A stretch of 32,379 nucleotides of DNA from Bacteroidales bacterium UBA1715 (GTDB lineage: Bacteria > Bacteroidota > Bacteroidia > Bacteroidales > UBA1715). The notes beneath the pieces are model-generated. The model saw only the letters and a list, made by a program, of their open reading frames with translations, did no database searches and was not told where the DNA came from. The position numbers and the translations under genes are program-made. The DNA is taken from positions 2,316 through 34,694 of the forward strand of contig DCIX01000018.1 in assembly GCA_002317135.1 (NCBI GenBank). Direction: 5' to 3'. Of the stretch, positions 7,940-15,916 are shown in pieces; the stretch's first letter is position 1, and each line of letters begins with the position of its first letter.

Positions 7940-9322
7940 ATGTGCAAAAATATTGCCTAACATTTCTTCTTCGCTGATTTCTCCGGTAATTTCTCCAAGA
8001 TAATGAAGAACCTGACGTAACTCAAGGCTTATTAAGTCGTTTGTTAAACCATTTTGGAAACCTTCGTCAATTATATGTAAGGATTCTAACGCATGTTGTA
8101 ATGCTTCAAAATGACGGAAATTGGTAACGATAGCGTCTTCTTGGCTAATGTTGTTTGCATTGACGTCAGATAGGAGCTTTTCTATAAGTGCATCAACTGC
8201 AATTTGTTGTTTTGCAGAGATATAGATGAATTCATCTTCGCTTGATAGATCTTCGAAATCGTCTTTTTTGATAACATCTCTATAGTTTGGAACAAGGTCA
8301 ATTTTATTGATGATTAGGAACATCTTTTTGTCTTTTACTTGTTCTTTTATAGTAGAGATTGTTTGTTGTATTTCTTGTTTGTTGGCAGTAATGTCGAACA
8401 AAACAAAGATATACGATGCTTTTTCAATGTTCTCGAAGGTTCTTTGTATACCGATTTTTTCTATTTCATTCTCTGTTTCTCGTATGCCGGCAGTGTCGAT
8501 AAATCTGAATGTAATTCCGTTAATGACGATAGTGTCTTCTATAACATCGCGGGTAGTACCAGGAATGGATGAAACTATTGCTTTGTCTTCATTGAGTATA
8601 GCGTTTAGTAGGGTAGATTTACCCACATTTGGCTCGCCGACAATACAAACAGGAATGCCTTTTTTTATAGCATTGCCTAATTTGAATGAAGCTACCAATT
8701 TTTCTACACGTTTTGTGAGATCGCTACAAAGGTCGGTAAGTTGTTTTCTATCAGCAAATTCCAGATCTTCTTCGCTAAAGTCTAATTCTAATTCTAATAA
8801 AGATAAGAATGTCAGTAGCACATCACGCAAATCTTTCAATTCTTTTGCATATCCACCTTTCATTTGTGACATAGCGAGATGGTGCGATGCTTTTGAATTA
8901 GATGCAATTAAGTCTGCAACAGCTTCGGCTTGCGATAAGTCGAGCTTTTTGTTTAGAAATGCTCGTTGGGTGAATTCTCCCGGATGTGCTAAGCGGGCTC
9001 CGTTTTCTATTAATAGATTAAGAATCTCATTTTGAATATAAGTAGAAGCATGGCAACTAATTTCTGCAGAGTCTTCGCCAGTATAAGAATTAGGGTTGTT
9101 AAAGATAGAAACTAAAACAGAATCGATAGTTTCACCATTTTTTGTGATTTCTCCATAGTGGATTTTATATCCTTCGTTGTACCAATTTTCGGATGGCTTG
9201 TATGGTTTGAAAACACGTTGAATGATGTTCTTTGTCTCTTCGCCACTTATTCGTATAACGGCAATAGCACCTTTCCCTTGAGCTGTTGCTATTGCACAAA
9301 TGGTATTAGTTTCTACTATCAT
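7922..9322 (-). CDS. mnmE: tRNA modification GTPase MnmE (TrmE/ThdF)
   Basis: MnmE, with MnmG, installs the 5-aminomethyl or carboxymethylaminomethyl group on wobble uridine 34 of certain tRNAs, using formyl-folate chemistry and GTP hydrolysis. The 466 residues are of normal length. The N-terminal folate-binding domain opens the protein, a helical domain follows, and the inserted G domain shows GEPNVGKST (229-237), the G2 region GTTRD (255-259), DTAG (276-279) and NKID (339-342). The invariant C-terminal FCIGK (462-466) with its functional Cys is intact. The gene ends the nadD-LysE-mnmE string, with only 2 bp to the exporter gene. Its last 18 bp are one of three tandem copies, so a mobile element has probably restored rather than broken it. 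Confidence 0.97.
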   Translation of the reverse strand: MIVETNTICAIATAQGKGAIAVIRISGEETKNIIQRVFKPYKPSENWYNEGYKIHYGEITKNGETIDSVLVSIFNNPNSYTGEDSAEISCHASTYIQNEILNLLIENGARLAHPGEFTQRAFLNKKLDLSQAEAVADLIASNSKASHHLAMSQMKGGYAKELKDLRDVLLTFLSLLELELDFSEEDLEFADRKQLTDLCSDLTKRVEKLVASFKLGNAIKKGIPVCIVGEPNVGKSTLLNAILNEDKAIVSSIPGTTRDVIEDTIVINGITFRFIDTAGIRETENEIEKIGIQRTFENIEKASYIFVLFDITANKQEIQQTISTIKEQVKDKKMFLIINKIDLVPNYRDVIKKDDFEDLSSEDEFIYISAKQQIAVDALIEKLLSDVNANNISQEDAIVTNFRHFEALQHALESLHIIDEGFQNGLTNDLISLELRQVLHYLGEITGEISEEEMLGNIFAHFCIGK

Positions 9323-9324
9323 CT

Positions 9325-10020
9325 TTATTTGTGTTGTATAATTGGCACATTGTGTCCTGTTACATCATCTTGTCCTACCGGGTAGAATGCATTGTATATA
9401 GCAAATAATCCAAATAGCATAAGAATGATGCCAGCCACTTTATTGATGTAGAATATAATTCGTAGGCGAAAATATTTTCTGAAGATATTTACGAATGTTG
9501 ACAGCAGAAACCAGATACTAATTGCTCCGCAAAATATACCCGAAAGCAATACTACGAGTGAGTAGATGTTATCTTGTACTATACCTAAACTTGCGAATAC
9601 TATACCATAGAAAATGATAGTGATAGGGTTCGTAATCGTTAGCACAAATACAGAAATGAAGTCGGAGAGAGGGTTCGATTTCTGATATTTAAATGCACGT
9701 GCCTGTTTTATTGTGTTCTTGAAAAACATTCGTAATCCAAGTGCAATAAGTACGGCCGATCCAATAAGCATAATTGGAGTGTGTTGCTCTTTGAAAAAGT
9801 CCGATACTAATGTTAGACCAAGACCAGCAATACTTGCAAAAACTGTATCGGCACAAGCTGCACCAAGTCCAGAGATGAATCCTGAAAGCCTACCTTGTTG
9901 CAAAGTTCGTTGAATGCACAATATTCCTATAGGTCCCATCGGTATCGATACGAACAAACCTATAAGCACGCCTTGTATAAATATGGTTGTAGTAAGCATT
10001 TCAACAAGTATTGTGGACAA
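9325..10020 (-). CDS. LysE/RhtB-family exporter
   Basis: This 231-residue inner-membrane protein has about six hydrophobic segments. The first helix contains SIPMGPIGILCIQ, the family's P-x-G-P motif of the LysE/RhtB amino-acid exporters, and a second GLGAACADTVFA helix follows as expected. Members export amino acids or related small molecules by proton exchange; the substrate here is unknown. The C-terminus extends some twenty residues past the last helix. It lies 20 bp after nadD and 2 bp before mnmE, so it is most likely cotranscribed with both, though no functional link is evident. Confidence 0.85.
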   Translation of the reverse strand: MSTILVEMLTTTIFIQGVLIGLFVSIPMGPIGILCIQRTLQQGRLSGFISGLGAACADTVFASIAGLGLTLVSDFFKEQHTPIMLIGSAVLIALGLRMFFKNTIKQARAFKYQKSNPLSDFISVFVLTITNPITIIFYGIVFASLGIVQDNIYSLVVLLSGIFCGAISIWFLLSTFVNIFRKYFRLRIIFYINKVAGIILMLFGLFAIYNAFYPVGQDDVTGHNVPIIQHK

Positions 10021-10040
10021 AAATAATATTTATCGTAAAA

Positions 10041-10628
10041 CTATAGGGATGTTTTTTTGTAAAAATTCATCTCGTCAAGATATTTCCAAGCCGCAACAGG
10101 CATAAAACCTTGCACATTTTTATTGTGTTGTATGCAATCGCGGATAAAACTAGATGAAATTTCCATTAGTGGTGCTTGTACGATTTGTATGTTTGGTAAT
10201 TCCTTAAATTCCTCAGGAATAGTATATTCTGGACGTGGATATACATAAATTGTGTAGCCGTCAAGTATTCGTTGGTAGTTTTTCCACTTTTTGAATGACT
10301 GAAGATTGTCGCCACCCATAATTAAAGAGAATGTATGCTGTGGATATTTATCTTCTAAGTGTGCCAATGTATTGACTGTATACGATGGCTGCGGAAGCGA
10401 AAATTCTATGGACGAAGCCCGTAGATGTGGAATGTCTTCTATCGCCAGTTCTACCATACGAAGTCGTTGGTAGTCGTCTAAAAGAGAAGATTTTTCTTTT
10501 AATGGGTTTTGTGGAGAAATTACAAACCAAAGTTCATCTAATTGGGTGAATTCCACTATATAATTGGCAATTACCAAGTGTCCGACGTGAATAGGATTGA
10601 AGGAACCGAAATATAGACCTATGTTCAT
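10041..10628 (-). CDS. nadD: Nicotinate-nucleotide adenylyltransferase
   Basis: NadD adenylates nicotinate mononucleotide to deamido-NAD in NAD biosynthesis. The protein opens with MNIGLYFGSFNPIHVGH, holding the nucleotidyltransferase G-x-F-x-P-x-H-x-G-H motif (His14, His17). The family's C-terminal S-S-x-x-I-R motif appears as SSSFIRD. I chose ATG at 10628, giving 195 residues. An upstream in-frame GTG (10649) would put the start inside a strong palindrome and add seven non-conserved residues. The gene heads the nadD-LysE-mnmE string. A terminator-like hairpin sits only about ten bases upstream, so expression depends either on read-through from the zinc-ribbon gene or on a promoter I could not identify. 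Confidence 0.95.
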   Translation of the reverse strand: MNIGLYFGSFNPIHVGHLVIANYIVEFTQLDELWFVISPQNPLKEKSSLLDDYQRLRMVELAIEDIPHLRASSIEFSLPQPSYTVNTLAHLEDKYPQHTFSLIMGGDNLQSFKKWKNYQRILDGYTIYVYPRPEYTIPEEFKELPNIQIVQAPLMEISSSFIRDCIQHNKNVQGFMPVAAWKYLDEMNFYKKTSL

Positions 10629-10632
10629 AAGA

Positions 10633-10672
10633 TAAAAAATGCTGTCCACGAATTCGTAGACAGCATTGTTTT
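10633..10672 (-). terminator. Rho-independent terminator-like hairpin after the zinc-ribbon gene
   Basis: ATGCTGTC (10639-10646) pairs with GACAGCAT (10659-10666). After one C/A mismatch the stem continues as ACGAA/TTCGT, giving an almost perfect 28-bp palindrome. On the minus strand it is followed by a run of six T (10633-10638), as expected for a factor-independent terminator of the zinc-ribbon transcript. An imperfect T-run (TTGTTTT) also lies on the plus side. Confidence 0.75.
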
Positions 10673-10689
10673 AGTGATTGAAATTTTTT

Positions 10690-11475
10690 TTATTCAGCAA
10701 CTTCGGCTGTTTCTTCTGTGCCGAAAACAAGACCTTTGTCTACAAGAATACGACCACAGTATTCACATACGATGATTTTCTTGTGGCTCTTGATGTCAAG
10801 TTGTCTTTGTGCAGGGATTTTGTTGAAGCAACCGCCACAAGCGTCGCGTTCTACAGTAGCAACTGCAACGCCATTGCGTGCGTTTTTACGAAGACGGCTG
10901 TATGCGTTAAGAAGACGTTCTTCTATTGTTTCTGCAATAGTTGTTTTTTCGGCAGTAAGCTTTTCTTCTTCGTCTTTTGTTTCGTTGATAATAGTATCAA
11001 GTTCTTTTTCTTTTGCATCTAAGTCAATTTTACGATCTTCATATTTTGCTTTAGAATCGCTTAATTGAACTTTTTTCTTTTCAATATCGTTCGTGTATTC
11101 ACGAATACGTTTTTCGAAAAGTTGTATGTTTAGATTTTGGAATTCGATTTCTTTTGCAATTGATTCGAATTCACGGTTGTTAGAAACATGATTTTGTTGT
11201 TCTTCATATTTTCTAACTTGTGCTTGTGCATCTTTTATTTCTTCTTTTTTAGTGGCAACATCTTTTTCCTTTTGAGAAATTTCTTCTTGGATTTTCTCGA
11301 TGCGTGTCTCTAATCCCGCTAATTCATCTTCCAAATCTTTAACTTCCAATGGAAGTTCGCCACGTTGGCGAGTGATTTCGTCAATCTTAGAATCTGCTTC
11401 TTGTAATTTAAACAATGCTGTAAGTTTTTCTTCTACAGTTTGTTGAGCAGTAGCTTCTGCTTGTTTCTTTGCCAT
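10690..11475 (-). CDS. Coiled-coil C4-type zinc-ribbon protein
   Basis: The 261 residues are mostly one long heptad-rich, Lys/Glu-rich coiled coil (about 13-195). It ends in a compact zinc ribbon with CGGC (213-216) and CEYC (237-240), separated by the KIPAQRQLDI segment typical of the zf-RING_7/CT398-like family. Proteins of this kind are widespread, and structures show a coiled-coil hairpin plus a nucleic-acid-like zinc ribbon, but no settled biochemical role is known. The gene follows the Nif3-like gene after 1 bp; this Nif3/zinc-ribbon pairing is frequent in bacteria. A terminator-like hairpin follows it. No signal peptide or membrane segment is visible, so it is cytoplasmic. Confidence 0.9.
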   Translation of the reverse strand: MAKKQAEATAQQTVEEKLTALFKLQEADSKIDEITRQRGELPLEVKDLEDELAGLETRIEKIQEEISQKEKDVATKKEEIKDAQAQVRKYEEQQNHVSNNREFESIAKEIEFQNLNIQLFEKRIREYTNDIEKKKVQLSDSKAKYEDRKIDLDAKEKELDTIINETKDEEEKLTAEKTTIAETIEERLLNAYSRLRKNARNGVAVATVERDACGGCFNKIPAQRQLDIKSHKKIIVCEYCGRILVDKGLVFGTEETAEVAE

Positions 11476-11476
11476 T

Positions 11477-12571
11477 TTATAAGTAGTTTATCGGATTCGT
11501 ACTAACCTTTGAAATTTGGATTGCAAATGTATAAAATTTTTTCTTTAATATTTCATAAAATAATTCTTTTGTGAATTGCTCTGATTCAAAATGTCCGATG
11601 TCGGCTATGATAGTCTTGTTTTCGGCTTGAAAGAAATCGTGGTATTTTACATCTGCGGTTATAAAGACATCGGCACCGTTGCGTATTGCGTCCTCAATGA
11701 GGAAGCTTCCGGAACCGCCACAAACTGCAATTCTTTTAACAGAATTTTTCGTTATGGCTGTATGTCTGATTATTCCACAACCAAATGTTGTTTTTACATT
11801 TTGTAAAAATGTTTTTGTATCCATTGCTTCGGGTAGTTCGCCAATCATTCCGTCACCGACCAAATTGAATGTGTTTTGCAATGGAAATAGATCGTAGGCA
11901 ACTTCTTCATACGGATGTGCTTCAAGCAATGCGTTAACAACGGCGTGTGTTCTTTCGTTAGGTAATATAACTTCAATGCGTTGTTCAGGTTCTTTGTGGA
12001 ACTCATTTTTATTTCCAATAAATGGATTTGCTTGTTCGTTGGCTCTGTATGTGCCTATGCCTTCTGCAGAGAAACTGCATTTGTCGTAGTTCCCGATGCA
12101 TCCGGCTCCAGCTGCGAATAATGCTTCTTGAACTTTTTCGACATACGCATGTGGAACATAGGTCGCAAGTTTCGTAAGGCTGTTCGTTTTGGGTTGTAAT
12201 ATTCTTGTGTTGATAAGTCCGAGTTTTTCACAGATTTTTGCGTTTACGCCTGCGTTTGCCGAATCCATGTTGGTGTGGCAAGCATAGATTGCAATGTCGT
12301 TCTTGATTGCAAGTTGAATGCATCGTTCTGTCTCGCTGTTTCCGTTAATCTTTTTGATTCCTTTGAAAATCAGTGGATGATGCGATATAATTAGGTCTGC
12401 TTTGCAAGCAATTGCTTCTTGTAGAACAACTTCGGTTACATCTAAAGTGATAAGAATGTTTGTCACCTTGTCGTTTGGGTTGCCTATAATCAATCCAGCA
12501 TTGTCGTATGGCTCTTGGTAACGAAGGGGAGCGATTTTCTCAATCTCAGAAATACAGTCTTTGACAGTCAT
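11477..12571 (-). CDS. Nif3-like dinuclear metal centre protein (YqfO type)
   Basis: This 364-residue protein is the long form of the Nif3/YbgI family. The N-terminal half has PYDNAGL (21-27) and ISHHPLIF (62-69), whose His64 and His65 are metal ligands, then ACHTNMD. The C-terminal part returns to the Nif3 fold with IADIGHFESEQF, carrying the last His and Glu ligands. The middle (about 130-240) is the PII-like insert seen in YqfO. Members form hexameric toroids with two metal ions per subunit; the reaction has been disputed (GTP cyclohydrolase-like or hydrolase). A clear Bacteroidota -7 box lies at 12585-12592, 13 bp before the ATG, so this is the first gene of the operon that continues to the zinc-ribbon gene. 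Confidence 0.93.
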   Translation of the reverse strand: MTVKDCISEIEKIAPLRYQEPYDNAGLIIGNPNDKVTNILITLDVTEVVLQEAIACKADLIISHHPLIFKGIKKINGNSETERCIQLAIKNDIAIYACHTNMDSANAGVNAKICEKLGLINTRILQPKTNSLTKLATYVPHAYVEKVQEALFAAGAGCIGNYDKCSFSAEGIGTYRANEQANPFIGNKNEFHKEPEQRIEVILPNERTHAVVNALLEAHPYEEVAYDLFPLQNTFNLVGDGMIGELPEAMDTKTFLQNVKTTFGCGIIRHTAITKNSVKRIAVCGGSGSFLIEDAIRNGADVFITADVKYHDFFQAENKTIIADIGHFESEQFTKELFYEILKKKFYTFAIQISKVSTNPINYL

Positions 12572-12584
12572 AATATAATTTTTT

Positions 12585-12592
12585 CAAAGTTA
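12585..12592 (-). promoter_or_regulatory. Promoter -7 box (TAACTTTG) for the Nif3-like operon
   Basis: Read on the minus strand, TAACTTTG fits the Bacteroidota TAnnTTTG consensus exactly. It sits 13 bases before the ATG at 12571, so the 5' leader would be very short. It is back to back with the plus-strand box at 12603. No good -33 TTTG was seen. Confidence 0.6.
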
Positions 12593-12602
12593 CGAATTTA
12601 TG

Positions 12603-12610
12603 TATATTTG
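12603..12610 (+). promoter_or_regulatory. Promoter -7 box (TATATTTG) for the PspC-cinA operon
   Basis: TATATTTG matches the Bacteroidota TAnnTTTG consensus and lies 21 bases before the PspC ATG at 12632. It faces away from the minus-strand box at 12585-12592, so the 60-bp gap between the two operons is a divergent promoter region. Confidence 0.6.
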
Positions 12611-12631
12611 CAAAAACATAAACTATTTATT

Positions 12632-12808
12632 ATGGCAACTTTAAAAAAATCTTCAGATAAAAAAATCGCTGGCGTAGCAGGTGGTGTAGGAATGTATCTT
12701 GGTATTGACCCAACTATCATGAGAATAATTTGGCTTTGTGCTGTTCTTTTTGGTGGTTTCGGTCTTCTTGCATACGTAATTGGCTGGTTGTTGATGCCAG
12801 AAAACTAA
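12632..12808 (+). CDS. Small PspC-domain membrane protein
   Basis: This 58-residue protein consists of a single PspC domain: KKIAGVAGGVGMYLGIDPT (residues 9-27), followed by a hydrophobic stretch ending in IGWLLMPEN, the family's typical end. PspC domains occur in envelope-stress proteins; stand-alone copies of this size are common in Bacteroidota and their role is not settled. The ATG at 12632 is chosen because the PspC match begins there and the -7 box lies just upstream; an in-frame ATG at 12515 would be inside the Nif3-like gene and upstream of the promoter. Only one base separates its stop from cinA. Confidence 0.88.
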   Translation: MATLKKSSDKKIAGVAGGVGMYLGIDPTIMRIIWLCAVLFGGFGLLAYVIGWLLMPEN

Positions 12809-12809
12809 T

Positions 12810-14060
12810 ATGAATGTTTCTCTCATAAGCATTGGAGACGAATTGCTGATAGGTAAGACTATCAATACCAATGCTTCGTGGTTAGGTGAACATTTGTCGG
12901 CTATAGGATTTGATATTTCTTGTGTAGAAACGATTTCCGATAGTCGAGAAGCTATTATGAACTCTTTGACTCGTCTTGTTGATGAGTCAAAGGTTGTTAT
13001 TGTCACAGGTGGACTTGGTCCAACGAATGACGATATTACCAAACATATTTTATGTGAGTTTTTTCATACGGAACTTGTTTATAATCAGCAGGCTTACGAT
13101 GGAATGGCTCGATATGTTTTGGCACGAAATCAAGAAATCAATGAGAACAATGTAACGCAGGCTCAGTTTCCTAAGTCTGCTCGATTGATTCCTAGCCCTT
13201 GCGGTACGGCTTCGGGTATGTGGTTTCAGCAAGGACAATCTGTTGTTATTTCGTTGCCTGGTGTTCCTTCGGAAATGAAGTGTATGATGACGGAGTCTGT
13301 CATTCCGTGGCTTCGTGAAATGTACGAATTGCCTGCAATTGTGCATAGACATATAAATGTTGCAGGTATTGCGGAATCAAAATTGGCGGAAATAATTGCA
13401 GATTGGGAAGCTGCATTACCACCTCAAATTCATTTGGCTTATCTTCCTTCTTTTGGTATTGTGAAGTTACGCATGACTTGTAAGGCAACTGATACTTTGA
13501 CAGCTCATACACTCATAAAGGAGCAAGAGGAAAAACTTTTGCCTTTGATTGCACAATATGTATGGGGATATGATGACGAAACCATAGAAGAAGTGGTTGG
13601 TAATTTGTTGGTACAATATGGCGAAACGGTATCGACTGCAGAAAGTTGTACGGGGGGCAATATTTCCGCAAAATTGACTCGGATTTCTGGTAGTTCTGCC
13701 TATTATTGGGGAAGTGTGATTTCATACGATAACTCAGTGAAAATTCGTGAATTACAGGTTTCTCCTACGGATATTGAAAATTATGGTGTAGTGAGTGAAG
13801 CTGTGGTACAAACAATGGCTTCGCAAGTTCGCCGTAAGATTGGAACAACATACGGTGTTGCAACATCTGGAATAGCTGGTCCTACGGGTGGCTCCGAAGA
13901 AAAACCAGTTGGTACGGTTTGGATTGCCGTTGCTTCAGAAAAAAATGTTATTGCAAAACGTTTTCAGTTTGGACAGGAACGGGAAGAAAATGTTGCCAAA
14001 GCGGCTTTTTCTGCACTACGAATGTTACAATTGTTAATTTTACAAGAGCATAGAAATTAG
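12810..14060 (+). CDS. cinA: CinA-family protein (competence/damage-inducible type; NMN amidohydrolase domain)
   Basis: This is a full-length two-domain CinA of 416 residues. The N-terminal MoCF-binding domain starts NVSLISIGDELLIGKTINTN and holds VTGGLGPTNDDITK, the conserved glycine loop. The C-terminal domain carries STAESCTGGNISAKL and TSGIAGPTGGSEEKPVGTVW, the signatures of the PncC nicotinamide-nucleotide amidohydrolase. The enzyme deamidates NMN in pyridine-nucleotide recycling, and the N-terminal domain can act on ADP-ribose-type compounds. The start is fixed by the family N-terminus, 1 bp after the PspC stop. The next gene begins on the very next base after its stop, so translation is probably coupled. 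Confidence 0.95.
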   Translation: MNVSLISIGDELLIGKTINTNASWLGEHLSAIGFDISCVETISDSREAIMNSLTRLVDESKVVIVTGGLGPTNDDITKHILCEFFHTELVYNQQAYDGMARYVLARNQEINENNVTQAQFPKSARLIPSPCGTASGMWFQQGQSVVISLPGVPSEMKCMMTESVIPWLREMYELPAIVHRHINVAGIAESKLAEIIADWEAALPPQIHLAYLPSFGIVKLRMTCKATDTLTAHTLIKEQEEKLLPLIAQYVWGYDDETIEEVVGNLLVQYGETVSTAESCTGGNISAKLTRISGSSAYYWGSVISYDNSVKIRELQVSPTDIENYGVVSEAVVQTMASQVRRKIGTTYGVATSGIAGPTGGSEEKPVGTVWIAVASEKNVIAKRFQFGQEREENVAKAAFSALRMLQLLILQEHRN

Positions 14061-14546
14061 ATGGAATCGCACAAGAAAAAATTGTTGTTTGTTTGCTTAG
14101 GAAATATTTGTCGTTCTCCCTTGGCTGATACTATTATGAATAAGTTAGTAGAAGACAGAGGATTGACAGATAAATATGAAATAGATTCAGCAGGAATTCT
14201 TGATTATCACGAAGGTGATAAGGCTGATTATCGTATGCGTTGTCATGCAGGCGATCGTGGTTATTTTATTACACATCTATCGCGACCGGTTGTGAAATCA
14301 GATTTTGATGAGTTTGACCTTATTTTCGGTATGGATGACCAAAATATTCGCGATTTGGAATCTATTGCAACAACGGATGAGCAACGTGCAAAGATTCATC
14401 GTATGGTAGATTATTGTCCAAATTTTGGCAAATCGTCTGTTCCAGATCCTTATTATGGTGGCGAAGATGGCTTTAAACTCGTGATTGATATGCTTGAAGT
14501 TGCTTGTGCAAATTTGTTAGATGAATTAGAAAATAATAAAAACTAA
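14061..14546 (+). CDS. Low-molecular-weight protein tyrosine phosphatase
   Basis: This 161-residue protein has the P-loop VCLGNICRSP (11-20), in which Cys12 is the nucleophile and Arg18 binds phosphate (C-x5-R-S). The general-acid loop is DPYYGG (129-134), with Asp129. These are complete, so it should be an active phosphotyrosine phosphatase. In bacteria such enzymes often counteract tyrosine autokinases in capsule export; a Wzc-like kinase fragment does lie at the far end of this window, but 17 kb away and in another operon. The gene starts immediately after cinA and precedes the GH5 gene by 5 bp. Confidence 0.93.
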   Translation: MESHKKKLLFVCLGNICRSPLADTIMNKLVEDRGLTDKYEIDSAGILDYHEGDKADYRMRCHAGDRGYFITHLSRPVVKSDFDEFDLIFGMDDQNIRDLESIATTDEQRAKIHRMVDYCPNFGKSSVPDPYYGGEDGFKLVIDMLEVACANLLDELENNKN

Positions 14547-14551
14547 AAAAA

Positions 14552-15799
14552 ATGAAGATACTTTTTAGAATATCTATTGTTTGTTCCCTTGTTGGAGCGT
14601 TGGTATTTACTTCTTGTACAAAGAAAAATCAAAAGCCTGGTGAAGGTGAAATTACACCTGAAGATACAACCATTGTTGATACAACGGATTCTGTTGTCGT
14701 AATGGATTCGTTGGGTATGCGTACAGCAAAACAAGTAATATATTCTATCTACGCAGGTTGGAATTTAGGAAATACTTTGGAAGCTGTTGGTGGTGAAACG
14801 GCTTGGGGGGAAACGAAAACAACTCCAGACATTATTGCGTATGTGAAAAATAAAGGATTTAATGCAGTTCGTATACCTTGTTCTTGGGATTTACATGCAA
14901 AAAACGGACAAATTGATGCCGCTTGGATGAAACGCGTACACGAGGTTGTTGATTATGTAATCAATCAAGATATGTATGCACTCATTAATATTCATTGGGA
15001 TGGTGGATGGATTGAAAACGACATTGAAAATGGCTATAGTGAAGAGGTAAATTTAAAATATATTGAATATTGGCAACAAATAGCAACAGAATTTGCCGAT
15101 TATGATGATCATTTGCTTTTTGCTGCTCTAAATGAACCAAATAGTTATAATGGAAGTGACAAAGTAAATACTGCAACTATATTGCAATATGAACAATCAT
15201 TTGTTTCAACAGTTCGTGCAACTGGTGGAAAGAATATGTTCCGTACTCTTGTTCTTCAAGGTCCAAATGCCGATATAGATAAATCATACAATTATTTCAA
15301 AACTATGCCAACAGATACTGTACCAAATCGTTTGGCTATGGAGGCTCATTGTTATTTACCATACACATTCTGTGGCTTGACCGAAGACGAAAGTTGGGGA
15401 AAAATGCAATATTATTGGGGTGATTATTTGTCTGATATTCAAACTGATCGTAATGCGTCGTCAACATACGGTCCGAAATATATTGTAACGGAAATGAATA
15501 AATTGCAGAAACGATATGTAAGTAATGGTATACCTGTAATTTTAGGTGAATTTGGTTGTTTGTATAGAGACAATGATGAAAATGTATTAGATCAAGAAAA
15601 TCACCATAAGAGTGTATGTCAATGGTTGGAAACAGTAGGTCGTGAATCAAGAAATCATGGTTGTGTTCCTTTTTACTGGGATTGTACGGAAGGACAAAAT
15701 TTCAACCTAATAAACCGTCGTAAATTGACTCTTCGTGATCAAGATATGTACGATGCGTTGATGAAAGGACTTTCGGAAGGAACATATCCGATAGAGTAG
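14552..15799 (+). CDS. GH5-family endoglucanase-like lipoprotein
   Basis: The 415-residue protein begins with a lipoprotein signal (LVFTSC, lipid-modified Cys22), then an acidic, Thr-rich linker to about residue 50, which suggests surface or periplasmic anchoring. The catalytic domain has GWNLGNTLEA (69-78), RIPCSW (107-112), INIHWDGGW (145-153), ALNEPN (192-197) with acid/base Glu195, HCYLPYTFC (266-274), and GEFG (332-335) with nucleophile Glu333. This is the complete GH5 cellulase set; beta-1,4-glucan, mannan or xyloglucan are possible substrates. It is last in the PspC-cinA-phosphatase operon, an unusual place for a polysaccharidase, with no SusC/SusD genes nearby. The subfamily cannot be decided by eye. 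Confidence 0.92.
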   Translation: MKILFRISIVCSLVGALVFTSCTKKNQKPGEGEITPEDTTIVDTTDSVVVMDSLGMRTAKQVIYSIYAGWNLGNTLEAVGGETAWGETKTTPDIIAYVKNKGFNAVRIPCSWDLHAKNGQIDAAWMKRVHEVVDYVINQDMYALINIHWDGGWIENDIENGYSEEVNLKYIEYWQQIATEFADYDDHLLFAALNEPNSYNGSDKVNTATILQYEQSFVSTVRATGGKNMFRTLVLQGPNADIDKSYNYFKTMPTDTVPNRLAMEAHCYLPYTFCGLTEDESWGKMQYYWGDYLSDIQTDRNASSTYGPKYIVTEMNKLQKRYVSNGIPVILGEFGCLYRDNDENVLDQENHHKSVCQWLETVGRESRNHGCVPFYWDCTEGQNFNLINRRKLTLRDQDMYDALMKGLSEGTYPIE

Positions 15800-15827
15800 A
15801 CTATTTAATTGTATATTTTTATTGATT

Positions 15828-15860
15828 GTTGTAATTATATAAAATAAATTACGTTACAAC
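15828..15860. repeat. Inverted repeat upstream of the methyltransferase gene
   Basis: GTTGTAA (15828-15834) pairs with TTACAAC (15854-15860), and GTAATT (15831-15836) pairs with AATTAC (15847-15852). The symmetric element lies 57 bp before the methyltransferase ATG and 29 bp after the GH5 stop. It could be an operator for the restriction-modification genes or an AT-rich terminator stem; no T-run follows, which favours a regulatory site. No controller-protein gene is visible nearby. Confidence 0.35.
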
Positions 15861-15916
15861 ATAGTGTGATGGGTTGTAAATAAAGAAGGAAAGAGATACT
15901 ATTAAAAAATAGAACT

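Noticed and set aside
8307..9035. Long plus-strand frame opposite mnmE
   Set aside because: Antisense shadow of a firmly identified gene; no recognisable domain.
12515..12631. Extended N-terminus for the PspC protein from ATG 12515
   Set aside because: It would begin inside the divergent Nif3-like gene and upstream of the promoter box; the conserved domain starts at 12632.
15800..15827. TATATTTTT stretch near 15812 as a promoter for the methyltransferase
   Set aside because: Lacks the final TTTG of the TAnnTTTG box and has no -33 partner.
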